Positions 38,522 to 48,444 of a stretch of DNA of 64,000 nucleotides are shown piece after piece. The notes beneath the pieces are model-generated. The model was not told the DNA's origin. It was given only the letters and a program-made list of their open reading frames with translations, and made no database searches. The first letter of the stretch is position 1; each line of letters begins with the position of its first letter. Position numbers and translations under genes: made by a program. The stretch spans positions 1 through 64,000 of the forward strand of contig NZ_JAJDNQ010000094.1 of assembly GCF_022340605.1 (NCBI RefSeq), given 5' to 3'. Source of the stretch: Thiohalocapsa sp. (lineage in GTDB: Bacteria > Pseudomonadota > Gammaproteobacteria > Chromatiales > Chromatiaceae).

Positions 38522-38605
38522 GCTTCCCTCCGCCGGTATCAACCGGATCAGGTTCCAAGGGACTGTCTCAGCCCGCCTGCGACGGGCACCCCTAGCAGGA
38601 CTGAT
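38522..38605 (-). promoter_or_regulatory. TPP riboswitch (thi box)
   Basis: On the minus strand: 'aggggtgcccg', then 'gggctgaga', 'cccttggaacctgatccggtt', 'gataccggcggagggaa'. All conserved blocks of the thiamine-pyrophosphate aptamer are present in order. It lies upstream of thiC and would control its expression; 'ccggtt'/'accgg' form the P3-type stem. Confidence 0.95.
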
Positions 38606-38973
38606 CGCACGCTAGCCAAACGCCTGGCCGATTGCAACAACAAGCGTCAGCGGCCGGAAGCCTGCCATTCCCGTGCGTCGGTTATGGAAAAGCGCCCGGA
38701 CGGCGGCGAATGCGACCCGGCCGGTCATCTCTTGTTCACTGACTTGCGCTAGCCTGCATTGTCGGCCGCCCTCGGGAAACGGCGATTTATCCGCACATTC
38801 CGTGTGGGGCAGGATGCCTCGTCATTTTCGACGGCCTGAGCCGCTGCAATGGAAGGAATCGCAAGACCGGGGTTCTTTGTGGTTCCCTCCGATTCTTGGC
38901 CTGGATGGCCACTAAGTCAGCTCTTCCCTGGGCCGAACAGGCAGACAGACACCACGTGCTGGAGGATAGCTGT

Positions 38974-39699
38974 ATGAAAATCACATCACTGATGACCCTC
39001 ACCACCGCATCAACGTTGGCCCTGACGCTCGTGCTGGCCGGCTGCGACCAGGGCAATCAGTCCGGGAAAGAGCAGAACACCGCGCCGCCGCCGCAGACCG
39101 GCTCAGCCGAGGCTCCGGCGAGCACCGCGCCCGAAATGCCGGCGAGCATCGCGCCGGAAACGCCGGCGAGCACTGCGCCGGAAGTGCCGGCCAGCCCCAC
39201 CCCGTCCGAATCGAAGGGCACGGCCACCGACATGGTCAACCGAGAGCTTGCCACGGCCCGGGAAAAGGCCCAAGAGGCGGCGGCGAACCTCAAGGCAGCC
39301 GGCGAGCAGTTCGGGGCTGCGGCCGCGAAAGCCGCCAGTGAGGCCCTGGAAGCGGTCAGGGAACGGGCGAACGAGACCACCGCCAGTCTGAAGCAGGCCG
39401 GTGCCGAGGCCAGCGCCGCCGCAGCAGCAGCCGCGTCAGCCGCGGCGGAGAAGACCAGCGAGCTTGCCGGCGCCATGGCGCAGAAGAGCAGCCAGATGAC
39501 CCAGAGTGTCGGCGCCGAGGCCGACGAGCTGATCGCCAAGGCGCGGGTGTACCTGGAGGAGAACGATCTCGACTCCGCCAAGGGCGTCATGCAGAAACTC
39601 GACGAGCTCAAGGATCAGTTGCCGCAGCACCTGAAGGATCAGATCGACAAGCTGCACCAGCAGATCGCCGAGAAGTCGGGCAGCGAGCCCGCCGGCTGA
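38974..39699 (+). CDS. Ala-rich coiled-coil lipoprotein
   Basis: This 241-residue protein has a lipoprotein signal peptide ending 'VLAGC' (Cys24). A Pro/Ala/Thr linker follows with about three to four tandem 8-residue units of the form PAS(T/I)APE(M/T/V) (about residues 47-75). Residues 90-190 are an Ala-rich amphipathic helix ('REKAQEAAANLKAAGEQF', 'ANETTASLKQAGAEA'), and 195-230 form a second helix ending in 'LHQQIAEKSG'. It is probably a periplasmic coiled-coil structural or stress lipoprotein. 'ggagg' precedes the ATG at 38974. No specific family recognised. Confidence 0.8.
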   Translation: MKITSLMTLTTASTLALTLVLAGCDQGNQSGKEQNTAPPPQTGSAEAPASTAPEMPASIAPETPASTAPEVPASPTPSESKGTATDMVNRELATAREKAQEAAANLKAAGEQFGAAAAKAASEALEAVRERANETTASLKQAGAEASAAAAAAASAAAEKTSELAGAMAQKSSQMTQSVGAEADELIAKARVYLEENDLDSAKGVMQKLDELKDQLPQHLKDQIDKLHQQIAEKSGSEPAG

Positions 39700-39865
39700 G
39701 CAGTCGCCCTACCCGCGCCGCCCCCGCGCTGCGCGGGCGGCGACCGCGGCTCTTGCACGCGCGGCCAAGCGCCACCGTCCAGCGGCGCCTTGCGTCCACG
39801 TGAAGCCCCCCCATTAGACTTTAGTCTTAGCCCAACCGGCGCATTCGTCGTGCGCTGGTGACCCG

Positions 39866-40807
<942 letters not shown>

Positions 40808-41140
40808 GATAGCGTCAAGAAAGCCTGTCGCGGCTTCGCGTCAGGCGGCTGCTGTAGGTCGGGCCGACGCCAGGAGGCCCGACGATCAGGCGGTTAGATC
40901 AAAGGGCGCGTCGGGCTTCGCTGTCGCCCAGGCCGACCTCCACGGGTCTGCTTCATGAGCACGGCACCGGTAGGCGGCGAGTCGGCGGATGGCCTTCGTC
41001 GCCACAGTATTGACCGATCGCATTGCTTAACTTGAGATAAATCATCTCTGCGCCATTGCGCGCGGGTTGGCTCCTGTCGTCTCCTAGTGGAATGCTCGGC
41101 GATTACCGTCGCCGACACCGCTGGATGGAGCACGATAATC
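40808..41140. other. Gene-free interval before glcB
   Basis: This 333-bp interval contains the family B REP hairpin at 40854 and the promoter region of glcB. From 41023 to 41065 it is locally AT-richer ('gcattgcttaacttgag', 'ataaatcatctctgc') than its surroundings. No gene is seen. Confidence 0.5.
40854..40899 (+). repeat. REP-like hairpin element with GTAG head (family B)
   Basis: GTAG-GTCGGGCC, 10-base spacer, GGCCCGAC, then 'gatcaggcggttagatc'. The intact family B unit. GTAG directly before the hairpin is the tetranucleotide recognised by RAYT nucleases. Confidence 0.85.
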
Positions 41141-43312
41141 ATGACCGAACGCATCACCGTCGGCGGCCTTCAGGTCGCCGTGCCCCTGCATGACCTGATC
41201 CGCGACGAGATCGCCCCCGGCACCGGTATTGCGCCGGTCGCCTTCTGGTCGGCGCTGGCCGACATCGTTGCCGCGCTGGCCCCGCGCACCCGGGCGCTGC
41301 TGGCACGGCGCGACGAGCTGCAGGCTGCCATCGACGACTGGCATCGCAACCGCCGCGGCGAGCCCTTCGATCCCGCCGCCTACCGCGCTTTCCTCACCGA
41401 CATCGGCTACCTGGAGGCGGAGGGATCGGACTTCGCTGTGACCACCGCCAACGTCGACCCGGAGATCGCCAGCATCGCCGGCCCGCAGCTGGTGGTGCCG
41501 GTGAACAACGCCCGCTATGCGCTGAACGCCGCCAATGCCCGTTGGGGCAGCCTCTACGACGCCTTCTACGGCACCGATGCCATTCCCGAGGAAGGTGGTG
41601 CCGAGCGCGGCGGCGCCTTCAACCCGGTGCGCGGCGAGCGCGTGGTGGCCGTCGCGGTGCAGTGCCTGGACCAGCATTTCCCGCTCCGGGGCAGCACCTC
41701 CCACGGCGATGTCGACGCCTACCGCGTCAAGCAGGGGCAACTGGTCGCCCGCGATGCGGGGGATTGGGTGCCGCTGGTGGCGCTGGCGCAGTTCGTGGGC
41801 TGGCAGGGGCCGGCTGAAACGCCCACCGCCATCCTGCTGCGCCACCACGGGCTGCACGTCGAGCTCCAGATCGACCGCGCCCACCCGATCGGCGCGCGCA
41901 GCCCCGCCGGCGTCAAGGACCTGGTGCTGGAGGCCGCCGTCACCGCCATCCAGGACTGCGAGGACTCCGTCGCCGCCGTGGACGCGGCGGACAAGGCGCT
42001 GGTGTACCGCAACTGGCTCGGCCTGATGCGCGGCGACCTCACCGCCAGCTTCAGCAAGGGCGGCAAGATGCAGGAGCGTCGCCTCAACCGCGATCGCGTC
42101 TACAGCACCCCCGACGGCGGCGAATTGACCCTGCCCGGCCGCGCGCTGATGCTGGTGCGCAACGTGGGCCACCTGATGACCACCGATGCCGTGCTCACCG
42201 CCGCCGGCGAGGAGATCCCGGAGGGCATCCTGGACGGCATGGTGACCGCATTCGCCGCGCTGCACGACCTGAACGGCCTCGGCAGCCTCCGCAACAGCCG
42301 CGCCGGCAGCGTCTACATCGTCAAGCCCAAGATGCACGGGCCGGACGAGGTGCAGCTCGCCGTGGACCTGTTCGCACGCATCGAGGACGCATTGGGCCTC
42401 GCCCGCAACACGCTCAAGATCGGCATCATGGACGAGGAGCGGCGCACCACCGTGAACCTGAAGGCGTGCATCCGCCGTGCCGCCGAGCGCGTCATCTTCA
42501 TCAACACGGGCTTCCTGGACCGCACCGGGGATGAGATCCACACCAGCATGGAAGCCGGCCCCATGCTGCGCAAGGGTGCCATGAAGGCCGCCCCCTGGCT
42601 CGTCGCCTACGAGGACTGGAACGTGGACCTGGGCCTCGCTTGCGGCCTGCCGGGCCACGGCCAGATCGGCAAGGGCATGTGGACCATGCCGGACGAGATG
42701 CGCGCCATGCTGGACACCAAGCAGGGCCACCCGCTGGCGGGCGCCAACTGCGCCTGGGTGCCATCGCCCACCGGTGCCACGCTGCACGCGCTGCACTACC
42801 ACCAGGTGGACGTGACCGCCCGCCAGAAGGAGCTCGCCGCCGGTGGTCGCCGCGCGGATCTGGAGACCATCCTGACCATCCCGCTTGCCGACCCGGCGGA
42901 CTGGAGCACGGACGACATCCAGCAGGAGCTGGACAACAACTGCCAGGGCATCCTCGGCTACGTGGTGCGCTGGATCGACCAGGGCATTGGCTGCTCCAAG
43001 GTGCCGGACATCACCGACACCGGCCTGATGGAAGACCGCGCCACCCTGCGCATCGCAAGCCAGCTGCTGGCGAACTGGCTGCACCACGGCGTGGTGGATG
43101 AGGCGCAGGTCGTGGCGACGCTGAAGCGCATGGCCGAGGTGGTCGACCGCCAGAACGCGTCAGACCCCCTCTACCGTCCCATGGCCCCGAGCTTCGACGG
43201 CATCGCCTTCCAGGCCGCCTGCGACCTCATCTTCCAGGGCCGCGAGGCGCCGAACGGCTATACCGAGCCCGCGCTGCACCGTCGCCGGCGGGAGCGCAAG
43301 GCGCAGGACTGA
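41141..43312 (+). CDS. glcB: Malate synthase G
   Basis: This 723-residue protein is a full-length malate synthase G, which condenses glyoxylate and acetyl-CoA to malate. Visible conserved segments include '[23 protein letters not shown]', '[14 protein letters not shown]' (active-site Arg region), '[14 protein letters not shown]', '[21 protein letters not shown]' and the C-terminal '[12 protein letters not shown]' with the catalytic Asp. No isocitrate lyase or glycolate oxidase gene is adjacent, so it may serve either the glyoxylate shunt or glycolate use. The ATG at 41141 has 'ggag' 10 bases upstream. Confidence 0.97.
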   Translation: MTERITVGGLQVAVPLHDLIRDEIAPGTGIAPVAFWSALADIVAALAPRTRALLARRDELQAAIDDWHRNRRGEPFDPAAYRAFLTDIGYLEAEGSDFAVTTANVDPEIASIAGPQLVVPVNNARYALNAANARWGSLYDAFYGTDAIPEEGGAERGGAFNPVRGERVVAVAVQCLDQHFPLRGSTSHGDVDAYRVKQGQLVARDAGDWVPLVALAQFVGWQGPAETPTAILLRHHGLHVELQIDRAHPIGARSPAGVKDLVLEAAVTAIQDCEDSVAAVDAADKALVYRNWLGLMRGDLTASFSKGGKMQERRLNRDRVYSTPDGGELTLPGRALMLVRNVGHLMTTDAVLTAAGEEIPEGILDGMVTAFAALHDLNGLGSLRNSRAGSVYIVKPKMHGPDEVQLAVDLFARIEDALGLARNTLKIGIMDEERRTTVNLKACIRRAAERVIFINTGFLDRTGDEIHTSMEAGPMLRKGAMKAAPWLVAYEDWNVDLGLACGLPGHGQIGKGMWTMPDEMRAMLDTKQGHPLAGANCAWVPSPTGATLHALHYHQVDVTARQKELAAGGRRADLETILTIPLADPADWSTDDIQQELDNNCQGILGYVVRWIDQGIGCSKVPDITDTGLMEDRATLRIASQLLANWLHHGVVDEAQVVATLKRMAEVVDRQNASDPLYRPMAPSFDGIAFQAACDLIFQGREAPNGYTEPALHRRRRERKAQD

Positions 43313-43336
43313 GGCCGGGGCATGTCGCCGTCGTGC

Positions 43337-43536
43337 GTGGGAGCGGTATAGCAGCGCTTGTGGGAGCGGCACTCTCGGTGCCGCGACCGGCGGCGTAGCA
43401 GCGCTTGTGGGAGCGGCACTCTCGGTGCCGCGACCGGCGGCGTAGCAGTGCTTGTGGGAGCGGCACTCTCGGTGCCGCGATCGGCGGCGTAGCAGTGCTT
43501 GTGGGAGCGGTACTCTCGGTGCCGCGACCGGCGGCA
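43337..43536. repeat. 47-bp tandem array of hairpin repeats
   Basis: Four units start at 43360, 43407, 43454 and 43501, exactly 47 bp apart, with a truncated copy at 43337. Each unit carries GTGGGAGCGG and the hairpin GCGGCAC-tctcg-GTGCCGC (one unit has a T in the left arm). The units are contiguous with no unique spacers, so this is not a CRISPR array. It lies just after glcB. Confidence 0.95.
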
Positions 43537-43923
43537 AGGCAACCCATCACGCCCCGATTAACCGCTAAGCGGCAGGCAGTCGCGCGGCCCCGATCGCGCC
43601 ACAAAAGGCAGTGGCGCTCCCACGGTGCCGGCGCGCCGGGGCAACTCGTATGGGAGGTCAGGCCGACGCCGGAGGCCAGACCATCAGTGGCTAACGCCAG
43701 CGCTGCTGTTGGGCTGCGGTCCTTGGCCTCGCCGGCTCGACGCCTGAGCCTCGGCGCTCGCGCCAACACCTGCGCGGTGGCGATGCTTGCGCGGTTGCGG
43801 CGCCCGCCCATTGGCCGTCTCGGGTGCCGGCAAACCGTGTTTCCCGATCCCTATCTTTATCGGCCGGATGGCAAGACAATCGGCTGCTCCGCAGAGAACC
43901 GCATCGCAAGAGGAGCGTCCCGC
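43537..43923. other. Gene-free interval with degenerate repeats
   Basis: This 387-bp interval contains scattered fragments of the GTGGGAGCG repeat (about 43610-43625) and of family B REP ('gtcaggccgacgc' near 43658). No gene is supported on either strand. Confidence 0.5.
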
Positions 43924-44238
43924 ATGTACGTCGTCATCAATCGTGTGCCCGTTGCGCCGGACTGGCGCGAGCAGTTCGAGGAACGCTTCCGCAAGCGCGC
44001 GGGGCAAGTGGAGCTACAGCCGGGCTTCGTCCGTATGGAAGTGATGCGCCCGGACAGCGCTGACACGCCCTACTTGGTACAGACCGCCTGGCGCGACCGC
44101 GCCGCCTTCGATGCGTGGCTCAAGTCCGACGACTTCAAGACCGCGCACGCCAATCCGCTGCCGCGCGAGGCCTTCGCCGGTGAGGGGCGCATCGAGATGT
44201 TCGAGGTCATCATCGACGCCCGGGCGGCGGGCGCCTGA
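43924..44238 (+). CDS. Antibiotic biosynthesis monooxygenase (ABM) domain protein
   Basis: This 104-residue protein is a single ABM/dimeric alpha-beta barrel: 'MYVVINRVPVAPDWREQFEERF' at the start, 'VELQPGFVRMEVMRP' in the middle, and 'YLVQTAWRDRAAFDAWLKSDDF' before the last strand. Such proteins are small monooxygenases or haem-binding/haem-degrading enzymes of the HmoA/IsdG kind; the pattern 'GFVRMEVMRP' and 'W.....F..W..S..F' fits the HmoA-like subgroup. 'gaggag' precedes the ATG. No operon partner. Confidence 0.85.
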   Translation: MYVVINRVPVAPDWREQFEERFRKRAGQVELQPGFVRMEVMRPDSADTPYLVQTAWRDRAAFDAWLKSDDFKTAHANPLPREAFAGEGRIEMFEVIIDARAAGA

Positions 44239-44353
44239 GCGTGCACGGGGACGGCATCCGACCGGAAGGCGCGTTGGACGGCGGAATCGGAAACCACGCG
44301 CGGGCGGCGCACCGGCGGCCGCCCGCTCATCGCCGGCGGCCGCCGAATCCCCC

Positions 44354-44716
44354 TCACACGTCCAGCATCAGCTTCCGCGGCTTGCGCATGCCGGCGATCT
44401 TGCAGGCCTGCTGGCCGTAGCCGCGCGGGAACAGCCGATACAGGTAGCGGCGGGTGGCGCGCTCGGGACCCCAGTGCTCGCGCAGGTGGGCGAGCAGGAC
44501 GCGCGCCTCGGGCACGCTGTAGTTGCGCTCGTAATAGTCGCGAACCCAATGGATCACTTCCTCGCGCTCGGGGGTGAGCTCGAGGTCGCTCTCGTCGGCG
44601 AGCAGCGGGATCAGCTCCGGCGTCCATACGCGCGCGTCGAGCAGGAAGCCCTCCTCGTCGCGGGCGAGGGCGTCGAGACGGGGCGGCAGGGTGGTTTGTG
44701 CGGGCACGCTTTGCAT
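44354..44716 (-). CDS. TusE/DsrC family sulfur-relay protein lacking the C-terminal cysteine
   Basis: This 120-residue protein matches the DsrC/TusE fold: 'LARDEEGFLLDARVWTPELIPLLADE', 'LTPEREEVIHWVRDYYERNYSVPEARVLLAHL' and the C-terminal arm 'FPRGYGQQACKIAGMRKP'. DsrC carries two cysteines 11 residues apart on this arm. Here the upstream one is present (Cys105), but the position of the penultimate one is Leu116, and the tail ends 'KLMLDV'. Canonical TusE has the opposite pattern. It therefore cannot form the DsrC intramolecular trisulfide or disulfide and may be a regulator or single-Cys sulfur carrier. The ATG at 44716 has 'gaggagg' upstream. It is divergent from a LysR gene that may control it. 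Confidence 0.9.
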   Translation of the reverse strand: MQSVPAQTTLPPRLDALARDEEGFLLDARVWTPELIPLLADESDLELTPEREEVIHWVRDYYERNYSVPEARVLLAHLREHWGPERATRRYLYRLFPRGYGQQACKIAGMRKPRKLMLDV

Positions 44717-44825
44717 CTGTATGACCTCCTCGATTCTGATGGATCGAGAATAGGTGGCACTTAAGATGCACACAAACGATATTTATTCGCGGTAAATATC
44801 GAGAAATGCGATATTAAGGTGGTTC

Positions 44826-44999
44826 GGCGGCACCTTAGTCGGTGCCGCGTTTTGAGCTCCGTTCGTCGCGGCGGGGACGGTGGCGGGAACGCTGCTCCCA
44901 CGCACGGCGACGCCTGTGTGGGAGCGCCGTCCTCGGCGCGACCCGCGCGTCTGTGCGGGTCCATCGCGGCGGGGACGCCGCTCCCACAGTGGAGGTCCC
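44826..44999. repeat. GTGGGAGCG-type hairpin repeats in the DsrC-like/LysR divergent region
   Basis: Three hairpins of the same class as the 43337 array: GCGGCACC...GGTGCCGC (about 44827-44848), GGGAGCGCCG...CGGCGC (about 44920-44940) and inverted copies ending 'gctcccac'. They fill the space where promoters or operators would be expected; the LysR ribosome-binding site 'ggagg' begins at the repeat edge. Confidence 0.75.
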
Positions 45000-45000
45000 G

Positions 45001-45882
45001 ATGGACATCGAGCAGGCTCGCACCTTTCTCGCCATTGCCGCCCACGGCAGCTTCGTTGCCGCCGCCGAGCGGCTGCACGTCACCCAGTCCACGGTCAGCG
45101 CGCGCATCCGCCAACTGGAGGCGGACCTGGGCGCGCGGCTGTTCGTGCGCAACCGCGCTGGTGCGAGCCTCACCCAGTCCGGGCGGCGCTTCCTGCGGCA
45201 CGCCAAGACGCTGGTGCTCACCGTCGAGCAGGCGCACCACGACCTGGGGCTTTCGGGGCGCTACCAGGCGACGATTCGTATCGGGGCGCGCATTGCGCTC
45301 TGGGACGGCTTTCTGCCGCGCTGGGTAGGCTGGCTGCGGCGCACCGAGCCGGACGTGGCGGTGCAGAGCGAGATCGGCTTCGAGGAGGATCTGATGCGGC
45401 GCATGCAGCAGGGCACGCTGGACGTCGCGCTGATGTACACGCCGACCCACGCGCCGGAGCTGGTCGTCGAGCACCTGTTCGACGAGACCCTGGTGATGGT
45501 GAGCACCAGTCCGGACACCCGCTGGCCCGGCGACGACTACATCTTTGTGGACTGGGGGCCCGGCTTCTATGCCTGGCAGCAGGAGAACTGGCCGGACTTG
45601 GGGCGCCCGCCGCGGACGGTCAACATCGGCTGGCTCGCGGTGCAACTGATGCTGGAGCCGGGCGGGGCGGGCGGCGGCGCCTGCTTCCTGCCACGGCGCA
45701 TGGCGGAGCCCCTGGTTGCGGCGGGCCGGCTGTTCCGCGTGGCCGACGCCCCGGAGCGCGCCCACCCCGCCTATATGTTGTTCCCGCGCCGGATCGACGA
45801 CGACATCCTGCCGCGGGCGCTGGAGGGGCTGCGCCAATTGGTCCGCAGCCCCGGCGCGGGAAATGCGGCCGATGGCGCCTAG
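45001..45882 (+). CDS. LysR-type transcriptional regulator
   Basis: This 293-residue protein has the LysR N-terminal winged helix ('MDIEQARTFLAIAAHGSFVAAAERL', 'TQSTVSARIRQLEADLGARLF', residues 1-60) and a periplasmic-binding-protein-like effector domain (about 90-285). It is divergent from the DsrC-like gene, the usual LysR arrangement with its target, but the effector is unknown. Its stop codon overlaps the end of the convergent SIMPL gene by 4 bp. The ATG at 45001 has 'ggagg' upstream. Confidence 0.93.
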   Translation: MDIEQARTFLAIAAHGSFVAAAERLHVTQSTVSARIRQLEADLGARLFVRNRAGASLTQSGRRFLRHAKTLVLTVEQAHHDLGLSGRYQATIRIGARIALWDGFLPRWVGWLRRTEPDVAVQSEIGFEEDLMRRMQQGTLDVALMYTPTHAPELVVEHLFDETLVMVSTSPDTRWPGDDYIFVDWGPGFYAWQQENWPDLGRPPRTVNIGWLAVQLMLEPGGAGGGACFLPRRMAEPLVAAGRLFRVADAPERAHPAYMLFPRRIDDDILPRALEGLRQLVRSPGAGNAADGA

Positions 45883-46613
45883 TCCGACAGGTAGTAATCG
45901 ACCGTCGACACGACCCGCACCTTCTTGATGTAGGGCGTGTTGCTGTCGCGGTCTTCGATGGAGAACTGGCCCTGGCTGGCGCGGCGAATCTTGCCCAGGT
46001 GGCTGTCGGAGTCCGCGGCGAACTTGTCCGCCACCTCGCGGGCGTTGCGGGTCGCCGCCTCGATCATGCCGGGCTTCAGATCGTTGAGGTGCGTGAACAG
46101 GAACTGCGCCCCAGCCCCCATGTCCTCGCCGCTGATGGCGATCCCTTCCTTGCCCAGGTCCACCAGGTGAGTCATCGCCTTGCGCACCTGCTCGACGTTC
46201 TGGGTGTAGACGGTGATGGTGGAGGTGGCCGCGTAGCGGAACGGGATCTGCGAGGGGTTGCCGTAGCCCTGTGCCTGGCGGTCCACCATCGACGGCGGCG
46301 CGACGCTGATCTCCTGCTCCGAGAAGCCCTGCTTGGCGAGGAACTTCAGCACCAGGGCATTGTGCCGCTGCACGGTGTCGTAGAGCGGCACCAGGTCGTT
46401 GTCGGCGTCGGTGAAGCGGATGGGCCAGATGGCGATGTCAGCCGGCACCTCGCGCTCGGCGAGGCCCTTGACGGTGACGCTGCGCTCCAGGCCCTTGACC
46501 TCCAGCGCACCGCGCGTGGCCCAGTAGCCGAGGCCGATCAGGCCGGCGCAGACGAAGGCGCCCAAGACGAAAGCGGGCAGGAAGGCGGCGGCGATGCCGC
46601 GGGATTGGCTCAT
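45879..46613 (-). CDS. SIMPL domain (DUF541) periplasmic protein
   Basis: This 244-residue protein has an N-terminal membrane segment (about residues 9-30) followed by 'SVTVKGLAEREVPADIAIWPI', the start of the SIMPL/DUF541 domain. 'QGFSEQEISVAPPSMVD', 'YAATSTITVYTQNVEQVRKAM' and 'EAATRNAREVADKFAADS' follow as expected. Members such as E. coli YggE reduce oxidative damage, but the mechanism is unknown. The protein is probably periplasmic and anchored. The ATG at 46613 precedes the TM helix; the longer frame to 46862 lacks support. Confidence 0.9.
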   Translation of the reverse strand: MSQSRGIAAAFLPAFVLGAFVCAGLIGLGYWATRGALEVKGLERSVTVKGLAEREVPADIAIWPIRFTDADNDLVPLYDTVQRHNALVLKFLAKQGFSEQEISVAPPSMVDRQAQGYGNPSQIPFRYAATSTITVYTQNVEQVRKAMTHLVDLGKEGIAISGEDMGAGAQFLFTHLNDLKPGMIEAATRNAREVADKFAADSDSHLGKIRRASQGQFSIEDRDSNTPYIKKVRVVSTVDYYLSD

Positions 46614-46761
46614 GGCGATGTCACCTCGATCTCGAGTGTTGCGATGTCGGGCGCGGTTATGGCCCTCGCCGCAGGCCTTGCGGTAAGCGAGCAGCATGGC
46701 GGGAGCCGCGGACTGAATCTGCATTTGCCCATGCGAGCGGCGTCCCCGCCGCGATCGGCAT

Positions 46762-48429
46762 CTAGCCGGCCCCGCGCAGCATTTCCGCCGCATGGGCGCG
46801 GGTGGTGGCGGTGATCTCGGTGCCGCCGAGCATGCGGGCGATCTCATCGACACGGGCGTCATTGGCCAGCGGTGCGATCTCGGTGTAGGTCTGGCCGTCG
46901 ATGGCCTGCTTCTGCACCTTGAGCTGCTGGTGGGCCTGCGCCGCGACTTGCGGCAGGTGGGTGACGCAGAGCACCTGGCGCGCGTCGCCCAGGCGGCGAA
47001 GCAGCCGGCCGACGATCTCGGCGACGCCGCCGCCGATGCCCACGTCCACTTCGTCGAACACCAGGGTCGGGATGCGCCCGAGCTCCGCCGTCGCCACCTG
47101 GATGGCCAGGCTGATGCGCGAGAGCTCGCCGCCGGAGGCGATCTTGGCCAGCGGCTGCAAGGGCTGGCCCGGGTTCGCGCTCACCTGGAAGGCCATGGCG
47201 TCGAGCCCGCTCGCACCCACCTGCTCGTCGGCGCCGGTCTCGACGGCGACGGCGAAGTGCCCGCCGCCCATGCCCAGCTCCTGCATTGCGGCCGTGACGG
47301 TGTCGCCAAGGCGCGCCGCGGCGGCGTGGCGGGCCTCGCTCAGCGCTCGCGCGGCCTCGAGCAGGGCCATGAAGGCCGCGGCGCGGTCTGCCTCCAGGGT
47401 GCCGAGGGTCTGGTCGTCCTGCTCCAGCGCGGCCAGCTCCGCGGCGCGCTCGGCCAGCGTGTCCATGAGCTGCTCGGGCAGGATGCGATACTTGCGCCCC
47501 AGGTCGTGGATGCGGGCGAGGCGCTCTTCGACCTCGGCGAGCCGGCCCGGGTCCATGTCGAGGTCATCGAGGTACTGCCGCAGGTTGCTGGCGGCCTCTT
47601 CCACCTGCACCGTGGCGCCGTCGACGAGCTCGCGGGTCTCGGTGAGCCGGGGATCGATGCCGGCGAGGCCGGCGAGCTCCGAGCCGGCGTGGCCGAGCTG
47701 GTCGCGCAGCGCGCCTTCGCCGTCGTAGAGCAGCTCCAGCAGGGCCGCGGTGGTGCCCTGGAGGTTGCCGAGGTTGGCGAGCCGGCGCTGCTCGACGTCC
47801 AGTTCGTCGAGCTCGCCGTCGGCGAGGTTCAGCTCGGTGAGCTCCTGCACCTGGAAGCGCAGCATGTCCATACGCTCGGCGCGCTGCTCGCGGGCGGCGG
47901 TGAGCTCGCGGAAGCGGGTATCCAGCTCCCGCCAGCGCCGGTGCAGCTCGGCGACCCGCGCGGCCTGCGGCTGCTGGCCGCCATAGGCATCGAGCAGCGC
48001 CCGCTGCGCCGCCGGGCGCAGCAGCGACTGGTGCGCGTGCTGGCCGTGGATGTCCACCAGCAGGTCGCCCAGCGCCTTGAGCTGCGCGCCACTCGCCGGG
48101 CGGCCGTTGATAAAGGCCCGCGCGCGGCCCTCGCGCGCCAGCACGCGGCGGATCACGCACTCGTCGCCGTCGTCCAGCACCTGCTCGGCGAGCCAGTCCC
48201 GCGCCTCCGGGCATCGGCCGAGGTCGAAGCCGGCGGTCACCTCGGCACGCTCGCAGCCGCCGCGGATCATGCTCGGGTCGGCCTTCTCGCCGAGGGTGAG
48301 GCCAAGGGCGTCGATCAGGATGGACTTGCCGGCGCCGGTCTCGCCCGTGAGTGCGGTCATGCCGGCGGTCAGCTCCAGCTCCAGATGGCTTACGATGACG
48401 AGGTCGCGGATCGCGATGTGGGTGAGCAT
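46762..48429 (-). CDS. recN: DNA repair protein RecN
   Basis: This 555-residue SMC-like ATPase has the Walker A box 'GETGAGKS' (residues 29-36), a long central coiled coil (about 155-370), the ABC signature 'ASGGELSR' and Walker B 'TLVFDEVDVGIGG' in the C-terminal third. RecN acts in double-strand break repair in the RecF/RecBCD pathways. It starts 15 bp after nadK ends and is probably co-transcribed with it. In E. coli recN is SOS-regulated; I did not see a clear LexA box in front of nadK. Confidence 0.97.
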   Translation of the reverse strand: MLTHIAIRDLVIVSHLELELTAGMTALTGETGAGKSILIDALGLTLGEKADPSMIRGGCERAEVTAGFDLGRCPEARDWLAEQVLDDGDECVIRRVLAREGRARAFINGRPASGAQLKALGDLLVDIHGQHAHQSLLRPAAQRALLDAYGGQQPQAARVAELHRRWRELDTRFRELTAAREQRAERMDMLRFQVQELTELNLADGELDELDVEQRRLANLGNLQGTTAALLELLYDGEGALRDQLGHAGSELAGLAGIDPRLTETRELVDGATVQVEEAASNLRQYLDDLDMDPGRLAEVEERLARIHDLGRKYRILPEQLMDTLAERAAELAALEQDDQTLGTLEADRAAAFMALLEAARALSEARHAAAARLGDTVTAAMQELGMGGGHFAVAVETGADEQVGASGLDAMAFQVSANPGQPLQPLAKIASGGELSRISLAIQVATAELGRIPTLVFDEVDVGIGGGVAEIVGRLLRRLGDARQVLCVTHLPQVAAQAHQQLKVQKQAIDGQTYTEIAPLANDARVDEIARMLGGTEITATTRAHAAEMLRGAG

Positions 48430-48444
48430 GGCGCTGATACGGCC

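Noticed and set aside
41084-43087. 667-codon minus-strand frame over glcB
   Set aside because: His/Val/Gly-rich antisense of malate synthase G with no family resemblance.
43337-43536. CRISPR array
   Set aside because: Units are contiguous 47-bp tandem copies with no unique spacers and no cas genes nearby.
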